Below are positions 52,409 through 62,071 of a DNA stretch of 64,000 bases, piece after piece. The notes under the pieces were generated by a model. It made no database searches. It was given only the letters and a program-made list of their open reading frames with translations, and was not told where the DNA came from. The translations under genes and the position numbers were made by a program. Origin of the DNA: Berkiella sp963829835 (lineage in GTDB: Bacteria; Pseudomonadota; Gammaproteobacteria; Berkiellales; Berkiellaceae); the NCBI GenBank assembly GCA_963829835.1, contig CAWHKC010000004.1:1178001-1242000 (forward strand), in the 5' to 3' direction. Position 1 is the first letter of the stretch. The number at the start of each line of letters is the position of its first letter.

Positions 52409-53562
52409 GAATTTCCGTCACTTTCTAAAAATAATTCAACGACATTATTTAAAAAACGATATCCTAATGGGGTTGTGCAAATTTTGTCTGTGTTGCATAC
52501 AATCCAACCTTGTTGTTCTGCCATCTTTAATTTTGGCTTGATGACATCATAATTTAGTCCAGTTCGTTCGCTAAAGAGATGCTGAGGGATGCCGTCTTTT
52601 AATCTGAGCGTATTCAGCATAAATTCAAAAGCGAGTTGGTCTTTTGGAATAACGTGTTCTTGTTGCACAAAACCTTGCTTAATATCCATATACTGCTTAG
52701 GGTGACGATGATGATGTAAACGCGTTATTTCTTTAGATGCACATTGTGTAATTTTAGCATGACTCCCCGCACCAATCGCAAGATAATCCCCAAATTCCCA
52801 ATAATTGACATTATGCCTACAAGGGATATTTTTTGAATAGGCAGACACTTCATATTGTTGATATCCATGTTCAGCCAACAACGATTGGCCTGCCTCATGA
52901 AGTGCTATGATGTCATCATCTTGTGGTAACTTGGGAGGATGGTGCCAGAATAAAGTGTTGGGTTCTAATGTGAGTTCATACCAGGAAATATGTGAAGGGG
53001 TTTGTGCAATCCCTTGGCTCAAGTCAGCTAGGCCTTCTTGTTTAGTTTGTTCAGGTAATCCAAACATCAGATCAAGATTAAAATTTGTGAAGCCCGCATT
53101 CTTAACACAAGCTATCGCTTGTAAGGCTTCTTCTGAACCATGAATACGCCCAAGAATTTTAAGATGTTTATCATTAAAACTTTGTATGCCTAATGATAAA
53201 CGATTAATGCCTATCTCTCGATAATCTTTAAAACGTTGTTGCTCTACAGTGCCTGGATTGGCTTCCAGGGTAATTTCAGCGTCATAAGTAAGAGAGCAGC
53301 GAGCTCTTATTCCTTCAAATAATCTATTCAAAGCCTCAGCAGAAAATAAACTTGGTGTACCCCCGCCCATAAAGATACTAATAAGACGACGACCCCAAAT
53401 ACGTGGCAATAATTGTTCAAGGTTCAATAATAAAGTATCAATATATTCTTGCTCAGGGAGTGTGGAACCTAAGGCATGACTATTAAAATCACAATAGGGG
53501 CATTTCTTAACGCACCAAGGAAAGTGTATATAGAGTGATAAAGGTATTGTTTCATTCATCAT
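52405..53562 (-). CDS. hemW: radical SAM protein HemW (heme chaperone family)
   Basis: The 385-residue protein is the HemN-related HemW, now seen as a heme-insertion chaperone rather than a coproporphyrinogen oxidase. The radical SAM motif is CVKKCPYC (CxxxCxxC) near residue 16, then FMGGGTPSLF and EANPGTVE, all typical. The C-terminal HemN domain (YEVSAYSK ... YWEFGDYLAIGAGSHAK) is complete. It overlaps rdgB and the YcxB-like gene by four bases each. Confidence 0.94.
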   Translation of the reverse strand: MMNETIPLSLYIHFPWCVKKCPYCDFNSHALGSTLPEQEYIDTLLLNLEQLLPRIWGRRLISIFMGGGTPSLFSAEALNRLFEGIRARCSLTYDAEITLEANPGTVEQQRFKDYREIGINRLSLGIQSFNDKHLKILGRIHGSEEALQAIACVKNAGFTNFNLDLMFGLPEQTKQEGLADLSQGIAQTPSHISWYELTLEPNTLFWHHPPKLPQDDDIIALHEAGQSLLAEHGYQQYEVSAYSKNIPCRHNVNYWEFGDYLAIGAGSHAKITQCASKEITRLHHHRHPKQYMDIKQGFVQQEHVIPKDQLAFEFMLNTLRLKDGIPQHLFSERTGLNYDVIKPKLKMAEQQGWIVCNTDKICTTPLGYRFLNNVVELFLESDGNS

Positions 53563-54140
53563 AATTTAAATTGTTTAACAAATTCAGCGATTGCCTTGGC
53601 ACGATGGCTGAGAGAATTTTTTTGTTGTGAGGAAAGCTCTGCAGCAGTGCAACCTAAAGCTGGAATATAAAAAACAGGATCATAACCAAAGCCCCCTTTA
53701 CCAATCGGTTCAAGTAAGATTTGTCCCTCCCATTGTGCTTGACAAATAATAGGGACAGGATCTTGATAATGGCGCACATAAGCGATGGCACAATGAAAGC
53801 GTGCGCTACGGTTCTCTATGGAGCCCATGTCGACGAGCAGTTTTTGTATATTATCTTGATCGTTAGCATTTTGGCCTGCAAAACGCGCAGAAAATATGCC
53901 AGGGGCGCCCCCTAATGCATCAACGGCTAGACCAGAATCATCTGCCAGTGCGGGTAGTTGGCTATGTTGAGAGGCGTTGCGCGCTTTTAAGATAGCGTTT
54001 TCAACAAAGCTAAGTCCTGTTTCTTCAATAGACGGAACATTAAAATCTGATTGCGGGATTAAAGCAATATCAAGACTGGTTAAACTCGATTGAATTTCTT
54101 TGAGTTTACCGTGATTGGAGGTGGCTAATACAATTTTCAT
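53559..54140 (-). CDS. rdgB: XTP/dITP pyrophosphatase (RdgB/HAM1)
   Basis: The 193-residue enzyme hydrolyses deaminated purine triphosphates to keep them out of DNA and RNA. It has the N-terminal ATSNHGKLKEI, the central LADDSGLAVDALGGAPGIFSARFAG, and GFGYDPVF, all family hallmarks with the metal-binding Asp/Glu intact. It lies in front of hemW with a four-base overlap. Confidence 0.97.
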   Translation of the reverse strand: MKIVLATSNHGKLKEIQSSLTSLDIALIPQSDFNVPSIEETGLSFVENAILKARNASQHSQLPALADDSGLAVDALGGAPGIFSARFAGQNANDQDNIQKLLVDMGSIENRSARFHCAIAYVRHYQDPVPIICQAQWEGQILLEPIGKGGFGYDPVFYIPALGCTAAELSSQQKNSLSHRAKAIAEFVKQFKL

Positions 54141-54149
54141 TCAACAACT

Positions 54150-55001
54150 CTAAAGATTATTATCAAAAAAAGACTGGATAAGATTTGCAACTTCTGTTGG
54201 GGAATCAAGATGCACATGATGTTGCCCCGGTAGATGAAATATCTCCCCCCTTTTGAGGGCTTTCAATTGGTGTTGAATCAGCTCTTGAGGGAAAGGATAA
54301 CCACTATCGGGTCTGATGATGCCAACAGAACAAGTAATTTCTTGCAAAAATGCCAAAACCTGTTCATCTGTGAAATGAAGGACAGTAGGCATTAATAATC
54401 GTGGATCTGTTCTCCATGTCCATTGACCATTCTCGAGTTGTTTTAAACCACGTTCAACGATTATTCGCCCTGATGATTCCTTCATTGGGTTTACTTTTAA
54501 TCTTGCCTGGAGTGCATCCTCTAATGTCTTATAAAGAGGTGGTGTTTTATTGGGTTTTGCTGATAATTCTTCAACAAATTTTCTAAATTGAATAGGGGCG
54601 TGTTTTGCGGGGAAAGTAATAGGACCTAAAGCATCAATCATCACAGCCCATCGTATACGGTCGGGGATACTCCCGGCAATCAGCGTGTTAATACAGGCGC
54701 CCAAGGAATGACCCAGTAAGGCAAAACTTCCCCATCCCAAATGATTAGCAACTTGTATGGAAATGGCTGCAATATCAATCATATGGATAAAAGAACCAGG
54801 CGCTTGATGTTCAGAAAATCCGTGCCCAGGTAAATCAATGGCCACAATATGGCATTGCTCAAGCATCGGGGCAAGTCTATCAAAGGAAGCAGCATTATCT
54901 AACCATCCATGCAGCGCTAAAGTTGGGATACCGCTCTCATGGTTCCATACCTTAGCAGCAATTTTTTGTCCTTTGAGATGAATGGTTGTTTCTTGTGACA
55001 C
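54150..55001 (-). CDS. alpha/beta hydrolase
   Basis: The 283-residue enzyme has the alpha/beta-hydrolase layout: an oxyanion region in ALHGWLDNAASFDRLAP, the nucleophile elbow LLGHSLGACI, an Asp-bearing later strand (GIIRPDSGY) and a C-terminal His (GQHHVHLD). The HGWLDN phrase resembles the serine hydrolase-like (SERHL) group. The substrate is unknown. It is ten bases before the rdgB start and part of the same run of genes. Confidence 0.88.
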   Translation of the reverse strand: MSQETTIHLKGQKIAAKVWNHESGIPTLALHGWLDNAASFDRLAPMLEQCHIVAIDLPGHGFSEHQAPGSFIHMIDIAAISIQVANHLGWGSFALLGHSLGACINTLIAGSIPDRIRWAVMIDALGPITFPAKHAPIQFRKFVEELSAKPNKTPPLYKTLEDALQARLKVNPMKESSGRIIVERGLKQLENGQWTWRTDPRLLMPTVLHFTDEQVLAFLQEITCSVGIIRPDSGYPFPQELIQHQLKALKRGEIFHLPGQHHVHLDSPTEVANLIQSFFDNNL

Positions 55002-55023
55002 AGATTAAGTATCCTTTGTTTTA

Positions 55024-55602
55024 TCAGTGTAATCCAAATTGATAACCAAACTGTGTTATTGGTGTAGCGATAAGTATCTTCATCAATTGTAAGCCAATCA
55101 TTACCGGAATAGGCGTGATGTCAAATCCTGCGATGGGTGGGATCATTCTTCGCATCGGGCGCATTAAAGGTTCGGTGAGTCGCATAAGAATGGGGGCTAA
55201 CGGCGAATGGGATAATGGGGCAACCCAGCTTAAAATGACACTCATCATGATGGCATAGAAAAATAAATTAATAGTGAGTGCAAATATTTCACCAATAGAT
55301 AAAATTAATAAACCTAAAGGAGCTGGCAGTTTATGTAGAGTGATAAATGTTACTAAGGTTATTTTAATGCAGGTTAATGTAATGATAGCGATGATGGTTG
55401 CGAAATCTATACCCCAAAACCCAGGGATAATACGACGCAATGGGACCACTATCGGACTTGTTGCTTTGACAATAAATTGAGTGAAAGGATTGTAATAATC
55501 AACGCGAAGATACTGTAAAACAAACCTTAAAAGTAAAACAAATAAGTAAATATCAAATAAACTGTAGATTAGAAAAGTGCTCGCATTTTGTAAGGGGGTC
55601 AT
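55024..55602 (-). CDS. YggT family membrane protein
   Basis: This 192-residue protein has two YggT modules, each with two TM helices separated by a short helical phrase: LRFVLQYLRVDYYNPFTQFIVKATSPIV(V) in the first and LSWVAPLSHSPLAPILMRLTEPLMRPMRR in the second. YggT proteins are linked to osmotic stress and envelope insertion in several bacteria. The gene lies between proC and the hydrolase, the usual yggS-proC-yggT order. Confidence 0.93.
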   Translation of the reverse strand: MTPLQNASTFLIYSLFDIYLFVLLLRFVLQYLRVDYYNPFTQFIVKATSPIVVPLRRIIPGFWGIDFATIIAIITLTCIKITLVTFITLHKLPAPLGLLILSIGEIFALTINLFFYAIMMSVILSWVAPLSHSPLAPILMRLTEPLMRPMRRMIPPIAGFDITPIPVMIGLQLMKILIATPITQFGYQFGLH

Positions 55603-55615
55603 AAAAGGGTAAACC

Positions 55616-56449
55616 TCAATCGTATTGTTCGCTAAGAGTTTTGCCGCGGGCTGTTGCCATCTTTAAGGTATTTGCAAAAAGGTCCTCAAGTTTACCATCT
55701 TTTAACACTTTGATCCCCTGCTCTGTCGTACCGCCGGGTGAAGTCACTTTTTCTCTTAGTTGCGCAATATCTTCATTTTCGCCCACGTTTAGGGCCATTT
55801 TGGCACTTCCAAGCGCTGTCTGTAAAGTGAGTTTGCTAGCAATCTCGATGGGTAAGCCAAGTGCAGTTGCACCCTTAATCATGACTTCCATGACATAAAA
55901 AAAGTAAGCAGGACCTGATCCAGATAAAGCCGTAACAACATCCATTAACGATTCATCTTTCACCCAAACGGTCTCACCCACTGTTTTCAGCAACATTTCT
56001 GCTTGATTTAGTTTTGAGGGTGACACTTGCTTTGTTGCAAACAGCCCGGTAATTCCTGCTCCCAACAACGCTGGTGTGTTGGGCATGGCGCGAATAATGG
56101 AGCAATCAGTTGATTTTAACCAACGTTGAATTTGAGTCGTTGTGATCCCAGCGGCAATGCTAATCAGTAAGGTTTTTGCCAAATCAATATTTTTAGCAAC
56201 TTCTTCTATTACTTGACGCATATTTTGTGGTTTGACCGCTAACACTAGTATATCAACAAGCCCAACAATATCTTGTAACTGATTGCTAGTAGTAACGCCC
56301 CATGTCTCTTTGAGATGTTGGCACGTTTTGGGATCTTGCTCGGCAACCCAAATAGAATTATTTGGCGTGCCTTGGTGGATCAAGCCACCCACAAGGCAAC
56401 TTCCCATATTACCACCACCAATAAATCCAATTTTTCCAAAAGTAGTCAT
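55616..56449 (-). CDS. proC: pyrroline-5-carboxylate reductase
   Basis: The 277-residue enzyme performs the last step of proline synthesis with NAD(P)H. The Rossmann loop is GFIGGGNMGSCLVGG at the N terminus, and the C-terminal domain carries ALSGSGPAYFFYVMEVM and VTSPGGTTEQGI, the family signatures. It is ten bases after yggS and 13 before the YggT gene. Confidence 0.97.
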   Translation of the reverse strand: MTTFGKIGFIGGGNMGSCLVGGLIHQGTPNNSIWVAEQDPKTCQHLKETWGVTTSNQLQDIVGLVDILVLAVKPQNMRQVIEEVAKNIDLAKTLLISIAAGITTTQIQRWLKSTDCSIIRAMPNTPALLGAGITGLFATKQVSPSKLNQAEMLLKTVGETVWVKDESLMDVVTALSGSGPAYFFYVMEVMIKGATALGLPIEIASKLTLQTALGSAKMALNVGENEDIAQLREKVTSPGGTTEQGIKVLKDGKLEDLFANTLKMATARGKTLSEQYD

Positions 56450-56459
56450 GTTTTAAACC

Positions 56460-57140
56460 TTACCGAGAACCGAAAATACCTGTTCCTATACGTACGATTG
56501 TGGCGCCTTCAGCAATGGCGGCCTCTAAATCATGTGTCATTCCCATTGATAATGTATTGAGTTGAGCGCCTTGCGCATTCAAGCTCAAGAATAACGTTTT
56601 TAATAGACTAAAGTATTTACGTTGCTGTTCAAAGTCTTCTGAGAAAGGAGGAATTGTCATTAAACCACGCAATCGAATGTGTGGAAGCTCTTTAATGGAT
56701 TCAATCAGGGAAGCTACATCAGATATCGCAATCCCAGATTTCTTAGGATTATCATCTAACTTGACTTGTATACAGATCTGCAATGGGTCAAGAAAAGGTG
56801 GGCGATGTTGGGATAATAGATGTGCTTCTTTGAAACGACTGATGGTATGAACCCAGCTGAAATTATGAGCAATTTCTGGCGCTTTTTTTGATTGTATGGG
56901 TCCAATGTAGTGCCAAACTAACCGTTTCTGAGAAAGTGCCGATATTTTCAGAAGGGCTTCTTGTAGATAATTCTCTCCAAAGTCATGCTGCCCTGCAGCA
57001 ATTAGGGCGGAAATCAGTGTAGGCGCATGGGACTTACTCACAGCAAGAAGGGAAACGCTACCAGGTTGTCGCTGGAATTTTTCAACAGCCCCCTGAATGC
57101 GTTGCATGATGGCGTTAAGGTTAACGGTGACGTCAATCAT
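56460..57140 (-). CDS. yggS: PLP homeostasis protein (YggS family)
   Basis: The 226-residue protein binds pyridoxal phosphate in a TIM barrel without known catalysis and keeps PLP levels balanced. The PLP lysine is in LLAVSKSHAP near residue 36, followed by GENYLQEA, WHYIGPIQSKK and, at the end, SMGMTHDLEAAIAEGATIVR and IGTGIFGSR. It is divergent from pilT, the common yggS-pilT arrangement. Confidence 0.97.
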   Translation of the reverse strand: MIDVTVNLNAIMQRIQGAVEKFQRQPGSVSLLAVSKSHAPTLISALIAAGQHDFGENYLQEALLKISALSQKRLVWHYIGPIQSKKAPEIAHNFSWVHTISRFKEAHLLSQHRPPFLDPLQICIQVKLDDNPKKSGIAISDVASLIESIKELPHIRLRGLMTIPPFSEDFEQQRKYFSLLKTLFLSLNAQGAQLNTLSMGMTHDLEAAIAEGATIVRIGTGIFGSR

Positions 57141-57219
57141 ATGTTCTCACAATAATGAGTCTTCTACCCAATAATCAAAATGCTTGGGAGAAGAACATCA
57201 TAACGTAAAGGAGGTGATT

Positions 57220-58254
57220 ATGGATATCACTGAATTGCTTACATTTAGCGTGCAAAACAACGCATCGGATTTACATCTGTCGGCGGGTTTGCCCCCCATG
57301 ATTCGTGTAGATGGTGACATAAGGCGCGTGAACGTCCCGTCACTTGATCACAAAGCAGTGCATGCCCTGATTTACGATATTATGAGTGATAAACATCGAA
57401 GAGATTTTGAAGAGTTTTTAGAAACAGATTTTTCATTTGAAGTGCCAGGTCTTGCTCGATTTCGTGTGAATGCTTTTAACCAACAAAGAGGGGCTGGCGC
57501 TGTTCTACGTACTATTCCTTCAAAAGTACTCACATTTGAAGAGTTAGGATTATCGAAAATATTTGCTGATATCTCAGAATATCCTCGTGGCCTTGTGCTT
57601 GTCACAGGTCCCACTGGTTCGGGTAAAAGTACAACACTCGCTTCGATGATAGATTACATTAACAATCAAAGATATGGTCACATTTTAACGATTGAAGATC
57701 CAATAGAATTTGTTCACCAAAGTAAAAAATCACTGATTAACCAACGTGAAGTACACACCAATACTCAAGGTTTTACACAAGCTTTACGATCTGCCCTTCG
57801 TGAAGATCCAGATGTCATTCTTGTCGGTGAAATGAGAGATCTCGAAACGATTCGGTTAGCATTAACTGCTGCAGAAACAGGGCATTTAGTCTTTGCAACC
57901 TTACACACCACATCAGCAGCCAAAACAATCGATCGTATTGTAGACGTATTTCCAGCTGGTGAAAAAGAAATGGTGCGCTCTATGTTATCAGAATCATTAC
58001 GTGCAGTGATCTCACAGGCCCTCTTGAAGAAAATTGGGGGTGGACGGATAGCTGCTCATGAAATTATGATCTGTAATCCTGCTATACGTAACCTCATTCG
58101 AGAGAATAAAGTGGCTCAAATGTATTCGAGCATTCAAACCGGCCAAGCACAAGGCATGCAAACATTAGATCAGACCTTAAAACATTTAGTAGACTCAGGC
58201 AAAATCACTCGATTGGAAGCACGAGAAAAAGCGGTTAACAAAGATTTATTTTAA
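57220..58254 (+). CDS. pilT: type IV pilus retraction ATPase PilT
   Basis: The 344-residue hexameric ATPase drives pilus retraction and twitching. The start at 57220 has a perfect AAAGGAGGTGATT site; the frame's earlier ATG at 57184 does not. Walker A is GPTGSGKSTT (near residue 133), Walker B GEMRDLET, and the retraction motif AIRNLIRENK near residue 288 is conserved. It is followed 20 bases later by pilU. Confidence 0.97.
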   Translation: MDITELLTFSVQNNASDLHLSAGLPPMIRVDGDIRRVNVPSLDHKAVHALIYDIMSDKHRRDFEEFLETDFSFEVPGLARFRVNAFNQQRGAGAVLRTIPSKVLTFEELGLSKIFADISEYPRGLVLVTGPTGSGKSTTLASMIDYINNQRYGHILTIEDPIEFVHQSKKSLINQREVHTNTQGFTQALRSALREDPDVILVGEMRDLETIRLALTAAETGHLVFATLHTTSAAKTIDRIVDVFPAGEKEMVRSMLSESLRAVISQALLKKIGGGRIAAHEIMICNPAIRNLIRENKVAQMYSSIQTGQAQGMQTLDQTLKHLVDSGKITRLEAREKAVNKDLF

Positions 58255-58274
58255 ACAAGGTAAATGAACACTTT

Positions 58275-59429
58275 ATGGATATGTTGCCCTATTTTCAAAA
58301 AATGATAGAAAATGACGCCTCCGATATGTTTTTAACAGTGGGCATGCCACCCTGTATTCGCGTGCATGGCGATATATTAGCACTGTCTGATAATAATATG
58401 TCTGATAGTGATGTTGATAAAGCCATTACACATTTGATGACGCAAAACCAAAGAGATGAATTTAAACAAAGTAATGAATGTAATTTCGCTTTTGATATTA
58501 AAGATCTGGGTCGTTTTCGTGTCAGTGCGTTTGTTCAGCGCAATCAAAAAGGGTGTGTTATTCGGCATATTCAATCTATTATTCCTACTATTGAAGAGTT
58601 AAAACTGCCTACTGTAGTGAAAGCATTAGCAATGACAAAAAAAGGGTTAATCATTGTTTCTGGTGCAACAGGCATGGGTAAGACAACAACGGTAGCATCC
58701 ATGTTGGATTGTCATAATAGATTAACCAGGGGACATATTGTCACCATAGAAGATCCTATTGAATATGTACATGCTCACCGTAAATGTATTGTAACCCAAA
58801 GAGAAGTAGGTATAGATACTTCTTCTTTTAACGTAGCGCTTAAAAATGCCATGAGACAAGCACCGGATGTTATTTTGATTGGTGAGATTCGGGATACCGA
58901 AACTATGCGCCATGCTATTTCATTTGCTGAAACGGGTCATTTGTGTTTAGCGACTTTACATGCCAGTAATACAACGCAAGCCTTAGAGAGAATAGCGCAC
59001 TTTTTCCCTGAAAATGTTCGCGATCAGTTATGGTTAGATTTATCTTTGAATTTAAGAGCTATCTTAGCGCAACGTTTAATTCGCCAAACCGATGGCAAAG
59101 GAAGAGTTGTAGCAATGGAAGTGATGATAAATACCCCAGTTATTTCTGAATGTATTCGCAAAGGGGAAATTCAAAGTATCAGAGAATATATTATGCGCAA
59201 AGATGGTTTGGGAATGCAAACGATGGACCAAGCCCTATTCCAACTATATGATGAAGGACTCATCAGCGAAGAGCTTGCGTTACTAAATGCAGATTCTACT
59301 AACAATATGCGGATATTGATGAAATTGAGGGCGCAAGCGCAAACAGAGCAAAAACAAGCAGCTGATTTTCACAATAATAAACTCCCCTATGATGATCAAG
59401 GGTTAAGTTTAAGCAGTAAGGATCATTAG
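58275..59429 (+). CDS. pilU: type IV pilus retraction ATPase PilU
   Basis: The 384-residue PilT paralogue aids PilT-dependent retraction. It has Walker A GATGMGKTTT, Walker B GEIRDTET, and a C-terminal tail with a Lys/Gln-rich end as in PilU. Length matches PilU rather than PilT. It shares the pilT transcript. No pilus assembly genes are in the window. Confidence 0.95.
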   Translation: MDMLPYFQKMIENDASDMFLTVGMPPCIRVHGDILALSDNNMSDSDVDKAITHLMTQNQRDEFKQSNECNFAFDIKDLGRFRVSAFVQRNQKGCVIRHIQSIIPTIEELKLPTVVKALAMTKKGLIIVSGATGMGKTTTVASMLDCHNRLTRGHIVTIEDPIEYVHAHRKCIVTQREVGIDTSSFNVALKNAMRQAPDVILIGEIRDTETMRHAISFAETGHLCLATLHASNTTQALERIAHFFPENVRDQLWLDLSLNLRAILAQRLIRQTDGKGRVVAMEVMINTPVISECIRKGEIQSIREYIMRKDGLGMQTMDQALFQLYDEGLISEELALLNADSTNNMRILMKLRAQAQTEQKQAADFHNNKLPYDDQGLSLSSKDH

Positions 59430-59499
59430 ATGAAAAAAATCTCTATACTTATATAATGTTTTGCTTATTCTTTAGTGAAAATAAAATCAGGAGTTTGTT

Positions 59500-59754
59500 A
59501 TGAAAAAGAATCTTTTAGCAATTTTATCACTCTGTCTTGTTAGTGCTACGCCAGTCGTTTTTGCAGATTTTAACAGTGACACCACTACAACAAGACCAGC
59601 TGTTGTTAATAAATCAAACAATCCTTCAAATATTCAAACAGCGGATTGGTGCGCAAATCATCCTGTTGAATGCAAAGATAAGTGGTGCGCTAATCATCCA
59701 CAAGAATGCGAAGCCAGATGGTGTAAAAATCATCCACGCGAATGCCACAAATAA
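59500..59754 (+). CDS. small secreted Cys/His-rich repeat peptide
   Basis: The 84-residue precursor has a signal peptide (about 1-22, ending VVFADF). The C terminus holds three tandem copies of WC.NHP.EC (DWCANHPVEC, KWCANHPQEC, RWCKNHPREC), giving six Cys and three His with fixed spacing. This could form disulfides or bind metal in the periplasm. AGGAG precedes the ATG. I do not recognise a family with a known function. It lies 70 bases downstream of pilU on the same strand. Confidence 0.7.
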   Translation: MKKNLLAILSLCLVSATPVVFADFNSDTTTTRPAVVNKSNNPSNIQTADWCANHPVECKDKWCANHPQECEARWCKNHPRECHK

Positions 59755-59770
59755 TTGCTCTTCCCATTTT

Positions 59771-59823
59771 GCCCGCCATAGCTCTTCCTACGTAGCTTTA
59801 GCGAAGTAGGAAGCGACGGCGGG
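59771..59823. repeat. intergenic palindromic repeat
   Basis: CCCGCC (59772-59777) pairs with GGCGGG (59818-59823), and inside TTCCTAC (59785-59791) pairs with GTAGGAA (59806-59812). It lies between the small repeat peptide and the convergent exonuclease gene and may act as a terminator. Confidence 0.65.
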
Positions 59824-59836
59824 TGGTTTGCTTCTT

Positions 59837-60814
59837 TTAAGCCTTTTTCCAATTAAGCGCTAAATCATCATATATCTTAGCAATCTGGTGTTCTCTTTGT
59901 TGTTTCAACACTTCATTATTATCTTCTAAAATGGAAAATCGATTATGGGCACTAAACACATCAATCGGTTCTTTGACGATACGGCCATAAACTTCTGACC
60001 ACAGAAAATTAATTTCATTTCGCAAATCTACTTCATTGGGGATGTCAATTGCCCATGCTTTATACTTGCCTTGTCCTTCACCGTGCCATCGGTAGCGTCT
60101 GTTTTTTAAGATATCTTTCTTTTCAAAGGGAGATTTGACAGCCCATAATTTAAAGGAAGCTTGATTCACAGTTTCCAGCAGTTCCTTTAAAGCAAATTCC
60201 TGTGAGACAGGCAGCTTTTGCGAAAGAATATGAATGCCAGCTAAACAATCTATGGTTGCACGATGCCCTTCATAGTAAAAACCAAATTTGTAAGCTAAAT
60301 ATTCTTGTTTATGGCTTTCGATACCTTGCGCTCTCCAGTTGATGTCTCTTAGTGAACATGCCCAGGGTTTTCTCGGGAGCGTTGGTAAAAAGGATTCAAT
60401 AAACTTGCGATCAAATTCAGCGTTATGTGCAATAATAAGCTGAGCCTTGTCGATGAGCTTATGTAAGGCTTGCACATCGATAGATTTACCTTTGACCATC
60501 TCATCGTTAATGCCTGTTATTTTCTGAATCACTTCAGGAATAGGTATACCAGGATCTTGAAATTGGGAAAACTCTTCGACTATATTGAAGATCCTGCCAT
60601 CAGCTGTATATTCAAAAGCTACAACCCCAAGCTCAATAATTTTATCTGTTTTAAAATCTATACCGGTGGTTTCTACATCTAGAAATAGCCCAAGCAATTT
60701 TTCAGTACCATCGTCAAGATGATAATAGGAAGGCTTTTCATATTTTTGAATGACGCGATATTTCCCGCTTTCATTCAATAGGGAAATGGCATCGGCATAG
60801 GATAGATTGGTCAT
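59837..60814 (-). CDS. DnaQ-like 3'-5' exonuclease (DEDDh)
   Basis: The 325-residue protein has a DEDDh exonuclease domain at about residues 42-205: Asp46 and Glu48 in FLDVETTG, the second site Asp in IIAHNAEFDRKF, and the HRATIDCLA motif with His and the last Asp. This family proofreads or trims nucleic acids. The C-terminal part (about 205-325), ending in a charged helix, is not assigned. Unlike E. coli epsilon it has an N-terminal extension of 40 residues. Confidence 0.9.
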   Translation of the reverse strand: MTNLSYADAISLLNESGKYRVIQKYEKPSYYHLDDGTEKLLGLFLDVETTGIDFKTDKIIELGVVAFEYTADGRIFNIVEEFSQFQDPGIPIPEVIQKITGINDEMVKGKSIDVQALHKLIDKAQLIIAHNAEFDRKFIESFLPTLPRKPWACSLRDINWRAQGIESHKQEYLAYKFGFYYEGHRATIDCLAGIHILSQKLPVSQEFALKELLETVNQASFKLWAVKSPFEKKDILKNRRYRWHGEGQGKYKAWAIDIPNEVDLRNEINFLWSEVYGRIVKEPIDVFSAHNRFSILEDNNEVLKQQREHQIAKIYDDLALNWKKA

Positions 60815-60913
60815 GCTTTCTCAACTGCTTCAAGGGTATGCTAGGGCAACTAATATAATGATTCCAAAGAATAATTACTAGTGCCCCAGGGATATTTTGT
60901 TAGCCTCTAAGAA

Positions 60914-61423
60914 TTAAGCTGAATCGCCGCTACTACTAAGTTTTAGCTTGCTGGTGCTTGGTGCAGGAGCTGGTGCTGAAGGAGGTAGAGGATTAATTGT
61001 GGAAGCTGCTTGCGTGCGATGAAATATGTTCATAAATGAGGTTAATATATGGGATGCTTTTCCTTTTGCCTCAGCGCCAAGTACCTGAACACCTTTTTCA
61101 ATATCTTGCCCAGGATGATCAAGATCATAAACAAATGCATTCACGACCGGGAGTAGTTTATCAAGTTGATCTAGAGTTGTATTCGCTTTAGGAATGGTAT
61201 TGACTTGCGCATCAGTTAGTATGGCATTCACTTTTGATAGCAGTTGAGCAATTTGAGCAGCGCCAAATGTAATGCCACCACTAAAAGCAATAGCGCCAAC
61301 AGACCAAATGAGAGGCCATTGACTAATGGCAACCAATAGAGTGGTTCCTGTCATTGCCACATAGGGTAATACGTCACTGTACTTCTTAATATTATAATTA
61401 AGGACTTCTATACCTTTTAACAT
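60914..61423 (-). CDS. two-TM protein of unknown function
   Basis: The 169-residue protein has two hydrophobic helices (about 19-36 and 37-58) near the N terminus, then a helical region and a Pro/Ala/Ser-rich tail (LPPSAPAPAPSTSKL). I do not recognise it. The tail resembles those of the U-box and M48-like proteins in the window, which may mark a common class of accessory proteins. Its ATG at 61423 has a GGAA site. Confidence 0.6.
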   Translation of the reverse strand: MLKGIEVLNYNIKKYSDVLPYVAMTGTTLLVAISQWPLIWSVGAIAFSGGITFGAAQIAQLLSKVNAILTDAQVNTIPKANTTLDQLDKLLPVVNAFVYDLDHPGQDIEKGVQVLGAEAKGKASHILTSFMNIFHRTQAASTINPLPPSAPAPAPSTSKLKLSSSGDSA

Positions 61424-61509
61424 GTCATTTCCTTCCCTTTTTAAAAAGAAAGGGAATTATAATACTTTGTTATGTAAGCAGTTACTATATATATAACCAG
61501 TGAGATTGT

Positions 61510-61992
61510 TTAATAAGGAATGTGTAGTTTTCTATAAAGTGCTGCTAATATCCAAGCAGGTCCAATCAGTAGAAATTGCAAATCCGTTAAAAAAGCCGGC
61601 TTTTTCCCTTCAATTTTATGCCCAATAAATTGAGCAATCCAAGAAATAATAAAAATACTAATGCTGATGATTAAAATGGGATAATCAAAAGCTTGTAAAT
61701 AGGTCAAAATTGCTAACATGACAACAGTCATCAGCGCCATGCCAATAGCAATCGGTATCGAAAGAATAATATAATAAATCAAAGATAGTATAAAAATGAA
61801 AGCAGCTATGTTGATTAAACCGACATGATGATAGTGAATAACATTGCGGAATTCATGCGGTAAAGGGATTGACCATAAAAGACCTAAAACGCTAAAAACA
61901 ATCAGAGGAACAAAAATTTCATGGATCACTTTATTGGTCGGATTTTGATGATAAGTCCCATATTTATCTAGCCATTGGTGTAATGTAGCCAT
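61510..61992 (-). CDS. DUF962 / Mpo1-like membrane protein
   Basis: The 160-residue protein has four TM helices and the DUF962 pattern: HQWLDKYGTYHQNPTNKVIHEIFVP at the N terminus and HKIEGKKPAFLTDLQFLLIGPAW near the C terminus. The yeast relative Mpo1 is a dioxygenase that shortens fatty acids through alpha-oxidation, with His residues as iron ligands; the same HxxxxN/HE phrase is here. Start at 61992 is preferred because GGAG precedes it. Confidence 0.87.
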   Translation of the reverse strand: MATLHQWLDKYGTYHQNPTNKVIHEIFVPLIVFSVLGLLWSIPLPHEFRNVIHYHHVGLINIAAFIFILSLIYYIILSIPIAIGMALMTVVMLAILTYLQAFDYPILIISISIFIISWIAQFIGHKIEGKKPAFLTDLQFLLIGPAWILAALYRKLHIPY

Positions 61993-62071
61993 TTCGAGCT
62001 CCATCTTTTATACCCTACTTTTATTATACTAGAATTTACCGATTATAAGATGAGTATATACTCCAACTGGT

